A stretch of DNA of 64,000 bases. Origin: Alphaproteobacteria bacterium. GTDB taxonomy: Bacteria > Pseudomonadota > Alphaproteobacteria > Caedimonadales > UBA1908. The stretch spans positions 568,063-632,062 of the forward strand of contig JACESU010000001.1 in NCBI GenBank assembly GCA_013911655.1. The letters run 5' to 3'. The position numbers were made by a program, and so were the translations under genes. The notes under the pieces were generated by a model. The model saw only the letters and a program-made list of their open reading frames with translations, made no database searches and was not told where the DNA came from. Every line of letters starts with the position of its first letter. Within the stretch, counting starts at the first letter, position 1. Positions 25,052 to 33,648 of this stretch are shown piece after piece.

Positions 25052-26437
25052 TTAACGGGTGCTTAGCCAGTCATCATACATAGTGCGCACACCTTGGGGT
25101 GAATGATGGGCGTAGTGATAGAAATTTGTAATCGCTTGGGCACGCTCAAAAGCCCTTGGCATTTTCCAATCGTCTATGGGATCTGCTGCTAAAGCGCCAA
25201 AGGTATTCGTGCCCCCAATCAAATACTGCCGAAGAACAAACTCTGTTAAGGACAAGCCTTTGTCATGATTGCGCATCATGTCTCTTGTGGTGAGACCAGT
25301 TTGTGTGCGTCCTTTACCCCCACGACAATGGTGAATCACATAACTTTTGGTGCTTTGGCCGTCGTAAGCAAGACGCAGGAAGTTACCGTCTTCCCCTTCC
25401 ATGGCGCAGTGATCGGTGATGGGGATGCGTCCGTATCCAACACCAAGCCTATGAGCAAGATCTCTTTCGCTGTAGGCTTCTTCTACGGCAAGAGAAGTTG
25501 CCTTGCCAGATTGGATCATCCCATAGTTTTTATCGCCAATGGAAATCAGGGTGATCACTTTGTGAGTTTGTATTCCACGAATAAGTGTGGTCTCTGTCTT
25601 TTCTGCACCCAGATTGGATTTTCCTTTGCTAAAGGCGTCTCCTGGTGCGTAAAGGCTCATGGGGAGACCGACATTGGAATCCTTGTAAACGATACCAGAG
25701 ACACTATACCCTGTTGCAGGAATCCCTTTAATATGAAGGTGTGGTTCTTCCCGGTGATCGATCACCGTGATCGCCGTATGAAGGGCATCAGCTTCACGCA
25801 TGCTTTTGACGAGCTCAAGGGCATCTTCATAAGAAATACTTTTTTTGTCAGAGAGTTTTTTTGCGCGTACATCAGTGTCATGGTCTACAATGAATTGAAT
25901 CACACCTGCGAGCTGACCCTCACTAAACTGTGAACAGCCAACGGCTTTGCATTCGGCAAGACCTATGCGTGAGGGGAGTAGTTCTGCCAAAGGAAGTCTC
26001 GCTTTGGTTTCAGAAGGTAAATCTTCCCATATGCTGCCAAACTCGCCGTCACCAATAACGCCACGGCTGTACCACTCGCTTTTCTTTTGGCGGTACATGA
26101 CGGAAACGGCAGACACTCCCTGTTTGTCTTCAAGACTTAGATCCTCCCAAGTCTTTTTTTGCTCGTAAATTACAGGATCTACAATTTTAAGATCACCTGA
26201 CAAAAAGCTTGCGACACGATCTTGCTGATAATCTTGCCAAGTGGCACGCAACGTACGGGGAAGGGGGCCAGGTTCAAAGCTCTCAGTGTCAATGACGGGA
26301 ATAGCCGAAAGAAGATTAGGTAATGCGTTTTCATCTCCTTCACTGGAAAGGAATGAGGCGCTTGCACCTTCGGGAAGAATAAATGAAACAAACCCAAAAA
26401 GGGCTGAGGTCGTCATAAGTCTACAAAGTGATGTCAT
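25052..26437 (-). CDS. Exported cysteine-phytase / PTP-like inositol phosphatase
   Basis: 461 aa from ATG 26437 (ribosome site AAGGAG). An N-terminal signal peptide ends near ASA-SF. The C-terminal third carries the protein-tyrosine-phosphatase loop HCRGGKGRT (HCx5R) about 95 residues from the end, preceded by YGRIPITDHCAMEGEDGNFL, whose Asp matches the general-acid loop of the PTP-like phytases of rumen bacteria. After the loop, LTEFVLRQYLIGGTN also fits that family. It should hydrolyse inositol polyphosphates such as phytate, in the periplasm or after secretion. A Legionella relative (LppA) is a translocated phytase active in amoebae. The N-terminal 200 residues hold two WEDL-type repeats of unknown role. 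It stands alone between terminator and csaA. Confidence 0.8.
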   Translation of the reverse strand: MTSLCRLMTTSALFGFVSFILPEGASASFLSSEGDENALPNLLSAIPVIDTESFEPGPLPRTLRATWQDYQQDRVASFLSGDLKIVDPVIYEQKKTWEDLSLEDKQGVSAVSVMYRQKKSEWYSRGVIGDGEFGSIWEDLPSETKARLPLAELLPSRIGLAECKAVGCSQFSEGQLAGVIQFIVDHDTDVRAKKLSDKKSISYEDALELVKSMREADALHTAITVIDHREEPHLHIKGIPATGYSVSGIVYKDSNVGLPMSLYAPGDAFSKGKSNLGAEKTETTLIRGIQTHKVITLISIGDKNYGMIQSGKATSLAVEEAYSERDLAHRLGVGYGRIPITDHCAMEGEDGNFLRLAYDGQSTKSYVIHHCRGGKGRTQTGLTTRDMMRNHDKGLSLTEFVLRQYLIGGTNTFGALAADPIDDWKMPRAFERAQAITNFYHYAHHSPQGVRTMYDDWLSTR

Positions 26438-26482
26438 ACCGGGATCTCCTTTTTTGCTTTCACAAAGAAGACGATATGGCAA

Positions 26483-26573
26483 AAAAATAAATAAAAAGGA
26501 AAAATATTACTGTAAAAAAGTAAATTATAAATACGAATTTATGTCAAATATATTTACATTTTTACACTTTAAT
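26483..26573 (-). promoter_or_regulatory. AT-rich promoter region of the phytase-like gene
   Basis: The minus strand carries TTGACA at 26542-26547 followed by a very AT-rich tract with several possible -10 sites, none at an ideal spacing. A promoter here is likely because the upstream csaA is a separate housekeeping gene, but its exact position is unclear. Confidence 0.35.
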
Positions 26574-26909
26574 TTAGTATATTTTGTTTCCATTAGGAAT
26601 GTTATGAAGAAAAGAGGGAAGGCAAATAGCGCCATTATTATCGCAAAAACCTAGTAAAAGAAATTGAGATAAAAATCCTGCAATATTTTTTTCTCCCAAG
26701 TTCACGCAGCCGATGACTTGCTTTCCGATCAAATCTTCGGGTGTGTAATGAACTGTAATTTGGGCCGAGGTTTGTAAAACACCCAGTGTTTCCCCAAAAT
26801 TCACCCACACTTTGTAGGCAGGTTTTTTTGTACGTTCAAAAAATTCAGCGCGCACAACTGTTCCAACCCGAATGTCGACAGACTCAAAGGTTTCATAAGA
26901 GATGGTCAT
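26574..26909 (-). CDS. csaA: CsaA-like tRNA-binding-domain protein
   Basis: 111 aa OB-fold protein. VDIRVGTVVRAEFFERTKKP, then SAQIT, LIGKQVIGCVNLGEKNIAGF and a C-terminal NGNKIY match CsaA, a homodimeric protein related to the tRNA-binding domain of MetRS and proposed as a secretion chaperone. Its length is normal. The ribosome site is AAGGA, six bases upstream. It follows trpS with a 12-base gap, so it is probably the last gene of a murJ-trpS-csaA transcript. The QFLLLGFCDNNGAICL stretch is slightly diverged. Confidence 0.85.
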   Translation of the reverse strand: MTISYETFESVDIRVGTVVRAEFFERTKKPAYKVWVNFGETLGVLQTSAQITVHYTPEDLIGKQVIGCVNLGEKNIAGFLSQFLLLGFCDNNGAICLPSFLHNIPNGNKIY

Positions 26910-26921
26910 GCGCGTTCCTTG

Positions 26922-27920
26922 CTAAAGTCTCACAAATCCAAAAGTGTCCTGGGCGCTTTGAAGAGTTGGAGTTGCAAGCTCATTAGCTCGCTCAGCGCCA
27001 ACCTTGAGGTGACGTGCGAGTTCCCCTTTATCTGTTAAAAGTTCTTTGATGCGATGTGAAATGGGCGCTAATTTTTCCACTACAAGATCAGCAAGGGCTG
27101 GTTTAAAAACAGAAAAAAGCTGACCTGCGAACGCTTCGCATACTTGTTGGGGTGTCTGCCCTTGAAGGGAGGCATAGATCGTTACAAGATTGCGCGCCTC
27201 GGGACGGTCCTCTAGTTGGTCAAAATTTTCTGGCAGTGGTTCAGCATCTGTACGGGCTTTTCTTATTTTCTGGGCGATCAAATCCGCGTCATCACGAAGA
27301 TTTATGCGAGAAAAATCCGAAGGGTCGGATTTTGACATTTTTTTGCTTCCGTCTCGCAGACTCATAATGCGCGCGCCCACACCGTAAATCAAAGGATCTG
27401 GTAAGGTAAAAAGCGCCGTGTTGTAAGCACTGTTTACGCTTTGTGCGATATCACGGGTCAGTTCAATATGTTGTTTTTGATCTTCTCCAACGGGCACCAA
27501 ATGCGTTTGATATAAAAGGATATCGGCTGCCTGCAGGCACGGATATCCATAAAGACCTAGGGATGCTTTTTCCTTATCTTTTCCTGCCTTATCTTTGAAC
27601 TGTGTCATCCGATTGAGCCAGCCCATGGGTGTCTTGCACCCAAGCATCCATCCAAGCTCTGCGTGAGCCGTTACATGAGATTGGATAAATAAAGTGCTTT
27701 TTGCAGGATCAAGACCACACGCCATATAAGTGGCTGCGACCTCATAGATATTTTCGCGAAGCTCTTGGGGATCCAGGGGCATGGTAATAGCATGCATATC
27801 GACAATACAGTACAGGCAGTCGTATGTTTTTTGTAAATCGACCCAGTTGCGAAGCGCGCCTAGATAATTGCCAAGGGTCAAAACGCCACTAGGTTGAAGA
27901 CCAGAGAAAATACGTTTCAT
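26922..27920 (-). CDS. trpS: Tryptophanyl-tRNA synthetase
   Basis: 332 aa class I synthetase charging tRNA-Trp. RIFSGLQPSGVLTLGNYLGA contains the HIGH-equivalent region, and KKMSKSDPS is the KMSKS loop. DMHAITMP and LLYQTHLVPVGEDQKQHIEL are further TrpRS landmarks. The start is ATG 27920, placed by AGGAGT; that site overlaps the stop codon of murJ, so the two genes are translationally coupled. A longer frame reaching 28016 lies inside murJ. Confidence 0.95.
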   Translation of the reverse strand: MKRIFSGLQPSGVLTLGNYLGALRNWVDLQKTYDCLYCIVDMHAITMPLDPQELRENIYEVAATYMACGLDPAKSTLFIQSHVTAHAELGWMLGCKTPMGWLNRMTQFKDKAGKDKEKASLGLYGYPCLQAADILLYQTHLVPVGEDQKQHIELTRDIAQSVNSAYNTALFTLPDPLIYGVGARIMSLRDGSKKMSKSDPSDFSRINLRDDADLIAQKIRKARTDAEPLPENFDQLEDRPEARNLVTIYASLQGQTPQQVCEAFAGQLFSVFKPALADLVVEKLAPISHRIKELLTDKGELARHLKVGAERANELATPTLQSAQDTFGFVRL

Positions 27921-27924
27921 ATGC

Positions 27925-29484
27925 TTACTCCTGAGGTGAAAGTTTGCGACGCAATTGCCGACGAAGATCAGATGTATCAAGGGCACGCGTAATAACCGCA
28001 CACCCCACAAAAACAATGATGCCAGCCGCGACCATACCTGTCATGGTCACGATTTGAGAAAGTTTCCCCGCATTCACGAGGCGATGCACAAGAGGAAGGG
28101 CTGACCAAAAGGCAGCTGTTGTGAGTATAACAGTAAGGGCCGCTCTGGGTAAAAATGCCTTAAACCTAGGTGTCATAGACATTAGCCCTTGACGTTTAAG
28201 CATAACAGCCAAGGTGAAGGCATTAAGCCAAGCGGCGATACTGGTAGAAAGAGCAAGGCCAACGTGGGCCAGGGGCTTTATGAGCAGTAAATTGAGCACT
28301 AGGTTTACCACAACAGCTCCTACCGCAATGTACACAGGCGTGCGTGTGTCTTCCCGGGCAAAAAAGCTTGTGGAAAAGATCTTCACCATAATATAGGCAG
28401 GAAGACCAGAGACAAGAGCCATTAAGGTGTACGCGGTTTCTCTTGTGTCATGAAGGGTGAATTTCCCATGTTCATAAAGCACTTTGACAAGAGGCTCTGC
28501 GAAAATCATAAGGGCGATCAGGGCGGGAGCTGAAAAAAGCACCGCATATTCAAGGGCGAGATTTTGGCTTTCCATGGCATCCTTGTTTTGACCAAGGCGC
28601 CATTGTTTGGACAAAAGGGGTAGGAGCGCTGTGCCAACGGCGGTGCCCAGCATGCTTAAAGGCAACTGATTAAGGCGTTCGGCGTAATTCAGAAAGGAAA
28701 TGCCACCCGTTGGCAGATAGGACGCAATAAACATATCAAGAAATATGTTGATTTGTACAACACCAGATCCAGCGGCCGCGGGGCCAACCAAAAGAAAAAA
28801 TCTTTTTACCCCGGGTGTGAGCTTGGGGCGTCGCAGACGTAAGATCATGCCTTCCTTATGAGTCGGGACAAGGACCCAAAACCACTGAACAACGCCGCAG
28901 GCAAGAATCCCATAGGAAAAGGCGTGTCCCGCAGTAGGTGATAAGGGAAGTAGGATAAAGGCAACGATCAAAATAGCAATGTTACCCATCATAGGGGAAG
29001 CTGCGACCGCCGCAAATTTCTCGAGTGAGTTTAAAACACCACCGTAAAGAGCTGTTAATGAAATAAGCAAAATAAAAGGAAACGTTAGCCTTGTGAACAA
29101 AATGGTATATTCAAGCCGTTCTGGTGTTTCCCTAAAACCTGGCAGAAACAAGTTCAGAAATGCGGGCATAAAAAGTTCTGCCAAAATCACGATCAAACTT
29201 AGAATTAAGACAAGAATGGAGAGGATTTCTTCGGCGTAGGTGCGCGCTTCGTCTTTTCCTTTTGTGGCAAGAAGGGCAGAAAAGGTTGGGACAAAGGCTG
29301 CGTTCATGGCACCTTCTGCAAAGACGCGCCTAAGAAGGGATGGGATCTTGACCGCGATGGCAGCAGCGTCCGCCATGGGACCTGCTCCTAAAAAGTTTGC
29401 CATGAGGGTCGTGCGTAAAAAGCCGACGATCCGGCTTCCCATGGTATAAATTCCCACGGTCACGATGGAACGTAAAAGCTTCAT
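27925..29484 (-). CDS. murJ: Lipid II flippase MurJ (copy A)
   Basis: 519 aa membrane protein of about 14 helices that exports lipid II for peptidoglycan synthesis. SRIVGFLRTTLMANFLGAGP, the FAEGAMNAAFVP motif, LNYAERLNQLPLSMLGTAVG (Arg in TM8 region) and ARAEDTR-like FAREDTRTPVYIA are MurJ signatures. A second murJ paralogue lies directly upstream with a 54-base gap, and trpS follows with four bases. The ribosome site is AAGGA eight bases before the ATG. Which copy is the main flippase cannot be told. Confidence 0.93.
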   Translation of the reverse strand: MKLLRSIVTVGIYTMGSRIVGFLRTTLMANFLGAGPMADAAAIAVKIPSLLRRVFAEGAMNAAFVPTFSALLATKGKDEARTYAEEILSILVLILSLIVILAELFMPAFLNLFLPGFRETPERLEYTILFTRLTFPFILLISLTALYGGVLNSLEKFAAVAASPMMGNIAILIVAFILLPLSPTAGHAFSYGILACGVVQWFWVLVPTHKEGMILRLRRPKLTPGVKRFFLLVGPAAAGSGVVQINIFLDMFIASYLPTGGISFLNYAERLNQLPLSMLGTAVGTALLPLLSKQWRLGQNKDAMESQNLALEYAVLFSAPALIALMIFAEPLVKVLYEHGKFTLHDTRETAYTLMALVSGLPAYIMVKIFSTSFFAREDTRTPVYIAVGAVVVNLVLNLLLIKPLAHVGLALSTSIAAWLNAFTLAVMLKRQGLMSMTPRFKAFLPRAALTVILTTAAFWSALPLVHRLVNAGKLSQIVTMTGMVAAGIIVFVGCAVITRALDTSDLRRQLRRKLSPQE

Positions 29485-29538
29485 GCTAGGCGTCCTTTAT
29501 TTTATTGGTTAGTAAAGTCAACATACGAATAGATTGTG

Positions 29539-31089
29539 TCATGAGGTTTTTGATGTCCATAGCGAACGTAGATCGCTGAATACAAGGGCGCGAAACCAAA
29601 AAGAAACACCCACATAGAAAAGTAACCCTAGGGCACTGGCACCCAGAAGGTTAATAATCTGCCAAAAAAGTGACGTATTAGAAAAAGGGGTTAGGGTTTG
29701 TTGCCATAAAGAAAGAAACACAAAAAGGCACATAGACGCCGCTACAATCCGTATAAATCGTTCTTTAAGACGTCTATCTACAAAAAATGCTCCCGCCTTA
29801 CGAAGCTTAATGCCAAGAAGGAGAAAATTTAGCCACGATGAAAGGGCGGTCGCAAGGGCAATCCCCACATGGGCAAAAAAATACATGAGGATAAGATTGA
29901 GGGCAATATTGGTGATCATGCAAACGACAGCAATGCGCATGGGTGTTTTGGTATCGTAACGCGCAAAAAAGCTCGTTGCAAAGATTTTTACACCCACATA
30001 GGCAGGAAGTCCTGTTGAAAAGGCTGCCAGGACCTGGGCTGTTTGCTCGGTTTCGTAAAGTCCAAAGTTTTTTCGTTGAAAAAGAACTTGAATGAGGGAA
30101 GGGGCCAGGGCAATTAACGCAAGGGCTGCCGGAAGTGTGAGGAGGAGCGCGTACTCAAGGGCGCGGTTTTGGATGTCGTGTGCCTTATCGAATTCTTCTT
30201 TTTGAATATGCTGTGATAAAAGAGGAAGGAGCGCTGTGCTAAGCGCGATGCCGATCATAGCAAGGGGGAGTTGGTTAAATCGGTCCGCGTAAAACAGAAA
30301 AGAGATAGCGCCACTTGGCAAGAAAGACGCAAGCATGACGTCGACCAGCAAATTGATTTGCATAACCCCAGCACCGATGGCGCCCGGTGCCATGGTTCTT
30401 AGCACATGGCTGACGGCTGGTGTCATGGCAGGCTTTTTAAGGTGCAAAATAAGATTTTCCTTGCGAGCAGCACCTTGAAGCCAGAAGAGCTGCGCAAACC
30501 CAGCAGCAAGAACACCCCACGCCAGAAGATACACCGGAGAGAGCGTGGTGTATTGACTGGCAACAAGGGCGCCAATCATGAAGATATTCAACAAAATGGG
30601 GCTTGCTGCTGCCGCCGAAAAACGACCGACTGTATTAAGTAAGCCTGCGTAAAAGGCACCAAGAGAAATGAGTAAAATGTAAGGGAACATAATGCGGGTT
30701 AGGCTTAGTGTGAGCCCAAAAAGATCTGGATCATCAGCAAAGCCAGGCGCAATCACATACATAAGCCAAGGAAGGGTGAGCTCAACCAAGGCGACAAACC
30801 CTGTAAGGCTTAGGAGCAAAATAATTAAAACTTGTTCTGCTTCTAAAAGGGCTTTTTGAAGACCGTTTTGAGTAAAAATTCGCGCAAAGAAGGGAACAAA
30901 GGCCGCGTTAAAGGCACCTTCAGCAAAAAGTCGTCTAAAAAAATTTGGTAGTTTTAACGCAACAAGAAACGCATCTGATAATGGTCCCGCTCCCAAAAAA
31001 GCAGCCAAAAGCATATCCCGAATCAATCCCGAAATACGGCTGATACCGGTGAGAGAACTGACAGTTAAGGCCGAGCGTAAAAACATCAT
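29539..31089 (-). CDS. murJ: Lipid II flippase MurJ (copy B, tandem paralogue)
   Basis: 516 aa, clearly homologous to the adjacent copy A along its length: SRISGLIRDMLLAAFLGAGP, FAEGAFNAAFVPFFARIF, FYADRFNQLPLAMIGIALS, FFARYDTKTPMRIA. The copies are diverged, not recent duplicates. The catalytically important charged residues in TM2 and TM8 appear kept in both. No Shine-Dalgarno is visible before ATG 31089; the next codon is also ATG. It follows murQ by 76 bases on the same strand. Confidence 0.92.
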   Translation of the reverse strand: MMFLRSALTVSSLTGISRISGLIRDMLLAAFLGAGPLSDAFLVALKLPNFFRRLFAEGAFNAAFVPFFARIFTQNGLQKALLEAEQVLIILLLSLTGFVALVELTLPWLMYVIAPGFADDPDLFGLTLSLTRIMFPYILLISLGAFYAGLLNTVGRFSAAAASPILLNIFMIGALVASQYTTLSPVYLLAWGVLAAGFAQLFWLQGAARKENLILHLKKPAMTPAVSHVLRTMAPGAIGAGVMQINLLVDVMLASFLPSGAISFLFYADRFNQLPLAMIGIALSTALLPLLSQHIQKEEFDKAHDIQNRALEYALLLTLPAALALIALAPSLIQVLFQRKNFGLYETEQTAQVLAAFSTGLPAYVGVKIFATSFFARYDTKTPMRIAVVCMITNIALNLILMYFFAHVGIALATALSSWLNFLLLGIKLRKAGAFFVDRRLKERFIRIVAASMCLFVFLSLWQQTLTPFSNTSLFWQIINLLGASALGLLFYVGVSFWFRALVFSDLRSLWTSKTS

Positions 31090-31165
31090 AAGGTCGCAGT
31101 GTACAGAGGTGAGCGACTGATCTCAAGCGGCTTTTTAGGATGTGTCATGGGTCGGATGATTTTTC

Positions 31166-32068
31166 TTACACGAGCGTAAGGGCTAGGTGCAAGTTATCTT
31201 TTGCACGCACAAGAAGCGTGTGAGCGTCCTCAGAGGAAACGCCTTTCACGTGTTTAAGGAGGGCGATCCGTAAGTCAGCATTACTATCGTTTAAAAGGCG
31301 TCCCGCGGATTCTTCTGGTAATCCTGTAAGCTGCACAAGAATGCGGCGTTGTCTTTGTCTAAGTTTTTCATTGGTTGGTTGCAGGTTAATCATAAAGCCT
31401 TTGTAAACATAGCCAAGTTTTGCCATGAGGGCGGTCGAAAAAGTCGATAAAAAAACCTTTTGTGCTGTCCCGGCTTTTAGGCGCGTTGAGCCTTGAAGGG
31501 CTTCTGGTCCTGTTCTAAGGAGAACCGGGTGCGTTGTGAGCTCTAAAAGAGGAGCCTTCTCACTGTTGGCAACGCCTATGGTAAGGCACCCTTTGTGAGT
31601 GGAAAGTTTGGCAAGTTCAAGAACATAAGGTGCCACACCACTGGCCGATAGCAAAATGATGGCGTCTTTTGAAGTAAGATCCAAAGAGTTAAAGTCTTTG
31701 CACGCTGCCTTTACATCATCTTCCACGCCCTCTTGGGCTTGGGTCAGGGCAGACATCCCACCAGCTATTAAAAACCCCACACGCTCCATAGGCCATCCAA
31801 AGGTTGGCATAAGCTCTGCGCCGTCCATAACGCCGAGACGTCCAGAGGTGCCAGCACCGGCATAAAGAAGACGACCGCCCTTTAAGAGGTGCGCGGCGCA
31901 CGCCTCAATGGCAAGCTCAAGGGCAGGGGCTGCGTTTTGAACAGCTATCACCGCGTCTGCGTGCTGGGCTAACAAATCATGAAGAAGGGACGCTAAAGGC
32001 TTTGCTTCAAAATCTTCAAAAAGGGGGTTTACTTTTTCTGTATCAGGAAGAGGAGAGGAGAGATCCAT
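31166..32068 (-). CDS. murQ: N-acetylmuramic acid 6-phosphate etherase
   Basis: 300 aa SIS-domain enzyme that cleaves the lactyl ether of MurNAc-6-phosphate to GlcNAc-6-phosphate and D-lactate in cell-wall recycling. GGRLLYAGAGTSGRLGVMDG with AELMPTFG is the diagnostic stretch, including the catalytic Glu region; AEDDVKAA-like EGVEDDVKAACKD and LKAGTAQKVFLSTFSTALM (SIS phosphosugar site) follow. It heads a possible minus-strand unit murQ-murJ-murJ-trpS-csaA. No convincing ribosome site precedes the ATG. Confidence 0.93.
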   Translation of the reverse strand: MDLSSPLPDTEKVNPLFEDFEAKPLASLLHDLLAQHADAVIAVQNAAPALELAIEACAAHLLKGGRLLYAGAGTSGRLGVMDGAELMPTFGWPMERVGFLIAGGMSALTQAQEGVEDDVKAACKDFNSLDLTSKDAIILLSASGVAPYVLELAKLSTHKGCLTIGVANSEKAPLLELTTHPVLLRTGPEALQGSTRLKAGTAQKVFLSTFSTALMAKLGYVYKGFMINLQPTNEKLRQRQRRILVQLTGLPEESAGRLLNDSNADLRIALLKHVKGVSSEDAHTLLVRAKDNLHLALTLV

Positions 32069-32137
32069 GGGGAGGGCTCATGTATGAAAGTAAGGTTAGG
32101 TTTAACATGTAAAGGCGCCGTTGTCATAGAAAGAAAA

Positions 32138-32155
32138 GGCCGCCTGAACGCGGCC
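32138..32155 (-). terminator. Terminator of the RND efflux operon
   Basis: GGCCGC (32138-32143) and GCGGCC (32150-32155) form a GC-rich stem with a six-base loop. On the minus strand it is followed by TTTTCTTT, just after the stop of the outer-membrane factor gene. Confidence 0.7.
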
Positions 32156-32169
32156 CCTTTTTCTGACTG

Positions 32170-33648
32170 CTAGGTGGTAGGCGTGTCTTTTTCATTGACA
32201 TCCTTTTGATCGTCACACTTGTCCAGGGGCACAGCTTTGGCCATTTGCCATCCCCCGCCCAGGGCTTTGTAAATAGCTATAAGGTTTGTGGCGGTATTAA
32301 TTTCGCTAACGGCAAGTTGATCCTTTGCCGAAAACATGGTCGTCTCGGCGTCGAGGAATGTTCGGTAATCATCAATCCCACCCCGATAACGTTTGTCGGC
32401 AAGGTCGGCTGCTTGAATGCTAGAGGACGCGGCGATCACAAGTTGGTCACGCTCTTCCCTTTGCCGTGCAAAGACAACCATGCTGGTATCAAGATCTTCG
32501 AGGGCACCGAGCACTGTCTTTTCAAAGGTTGCAAGCGCACTTTTTGTTTTAGCATCAGCGGCATCAATTCGAGCATACACGTGTCCCAAATCCAGTATGC
32601 CCCAAGAGATACTGGGGCCTGCTTGAATATTGAGAGATTGGCTGGAAAGAAGGTTACTTGTGCTGGTGGACAAAAATCCAAGATTGCCAGTCAAGCTTAC
32701 ACGGGGGTAAAGGTCCGTGACACTCACATTGTAATCTGCAATAGCTGCCGTTAGATTATGTTCGGCAGCACGCACATCAGGTCGTCTTTTTAGTAAATCT
32801 TTAAGGGATCCAACTGCTACCATGCCTGGGATAGAAGGAAGGGGTTTACTTTTCTTAAGTTGTTGACGCAAGGTTTCCGGTGTTTTACCCGTGAGAACAC
32901 TCAGTCGGTTAATGTTGGTGTTGATGGCTGCTTCTAAGCTTGGAATTTTAGCCCGCACTTGCTCGAGAAGCGTTTTGGCGTTCGCAACGTCCAGCTGGCT
33001 TGAGCGTCCAAGGCTTGCAAGGTCACCTACAAGTTTGTAAATGCTTTCTTGGTTTTTGGTATTGTCGTGGGCGATGGCAAGGCGTAGCTGCGCTCCTCTC
33101 AAAGCAATATAGGCGTTTGCAACTTCACCTGCCACAGTGATGTAGGTATCCTGAAGCGTTGCTTGACTTGAATCAAAACGCGCAACATCTGCGTGAATGC
33201 TTTCACTGATGCGACCAAAAAAATCCAGTTCCCACGACGCATCAAATTGCGGCTGATAAGCTGTTTGGATGCTGTTAGGTGAGGCACCCTGGACACCGTT
33301 TTTGCTTATGCGGTACTTAGTAATATCGCCCTTGGTCGTGATTGTGGGAAACATGTCCATGCGGGTGCCCTGAAGGCTCGCCCTCGCGGCTTCCACATTG
33401 GCGATGGCAATGCGCACGTCATGATTGTATTCAAGAGCCTTCTCCACAAGCTGAGTCAGCTCAGAATCTCCAAGCTCACGCCACCACGCAACAACGGGCT
33501 CTCGCGCCTCAAAGGTTCCAGCGCCTACCCCCTGAAGGAGGGAGTCTGATAGGGTTGGTAAAGAGGGAGGCGTATGGTCACGTTTGCTCTCACACCCCCA
33601 AAGCGCCACACTCGATACACCAATAGAAAGAAAAGTACGAAAACGCAT
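32170..33648 (-). CDS. Outer-membrane efflux lipoprotein (NodT/OprM family)
   Basis: 492 aa TolC-like channel subunit. The signal ends in a lipobox-like WGCES, so it is probably lipidated like OprM. Two similar OEP halves are visible: VEKALEYNHDVRIAIANVEA and LLKRRPDVRAAEHNLTAAIA, with the C-terminal half ending LIAIYKALGGGW, the classical last motif of the family. It is the third gene of the efflux operon; its ATG overlaps the RND pump stop by one base (TAATG). It forms the exit duct across the outer membrane. Confidence 0.92.
   Translation of the reverse strand: MRFRTFLSIGVSSVALWGCESKRDHTPPSLPTLSDSLLQGVGAGTFEAREPVVAWWRELGDSELTQLVEKALEYNHDVRIAIANVEAARASLQGTRMDMFPTITTKGDITKYRISKNGVQGASPNSIQTAYQPQFDASWELDFFGRISESIHADVARFDSSQATLQDTYITVAGEVANAYIALRGAQLRLAIAHDNTKNQESIYKLVGDLASLGRSSQLDVANAKTLLEQVRAKIPSLEAAINTNINRLSVLTGKTPETLRQQLKKSKPLPSIPGMVAVGSLKDLLKRRPDVRAAEHNLTAAIADYNVSVTDLYPRVSLTGNLGFLSTSTSNLLSSQSLNIQAGPSISWGILDLGHVYARIDAADAKTKSALATFEKTVLGALEDLDTSMVVFARQREERDQLVIAASSSIQAADLADKRYRGGIDDYRTFLDAETTMFSAKDQLAVSEINTATNLIAIYKALGGGWQMAKAVPLDKCDDQKDVNEKDTPTT

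Noticed and set aside
25265-25933. Plus-strand frame of 222 codons opposite the phytase-like gene
   Set aside because: The minus-strand frame carries the PTP active site and signal peptide; the plus-strand frame is a shadow.
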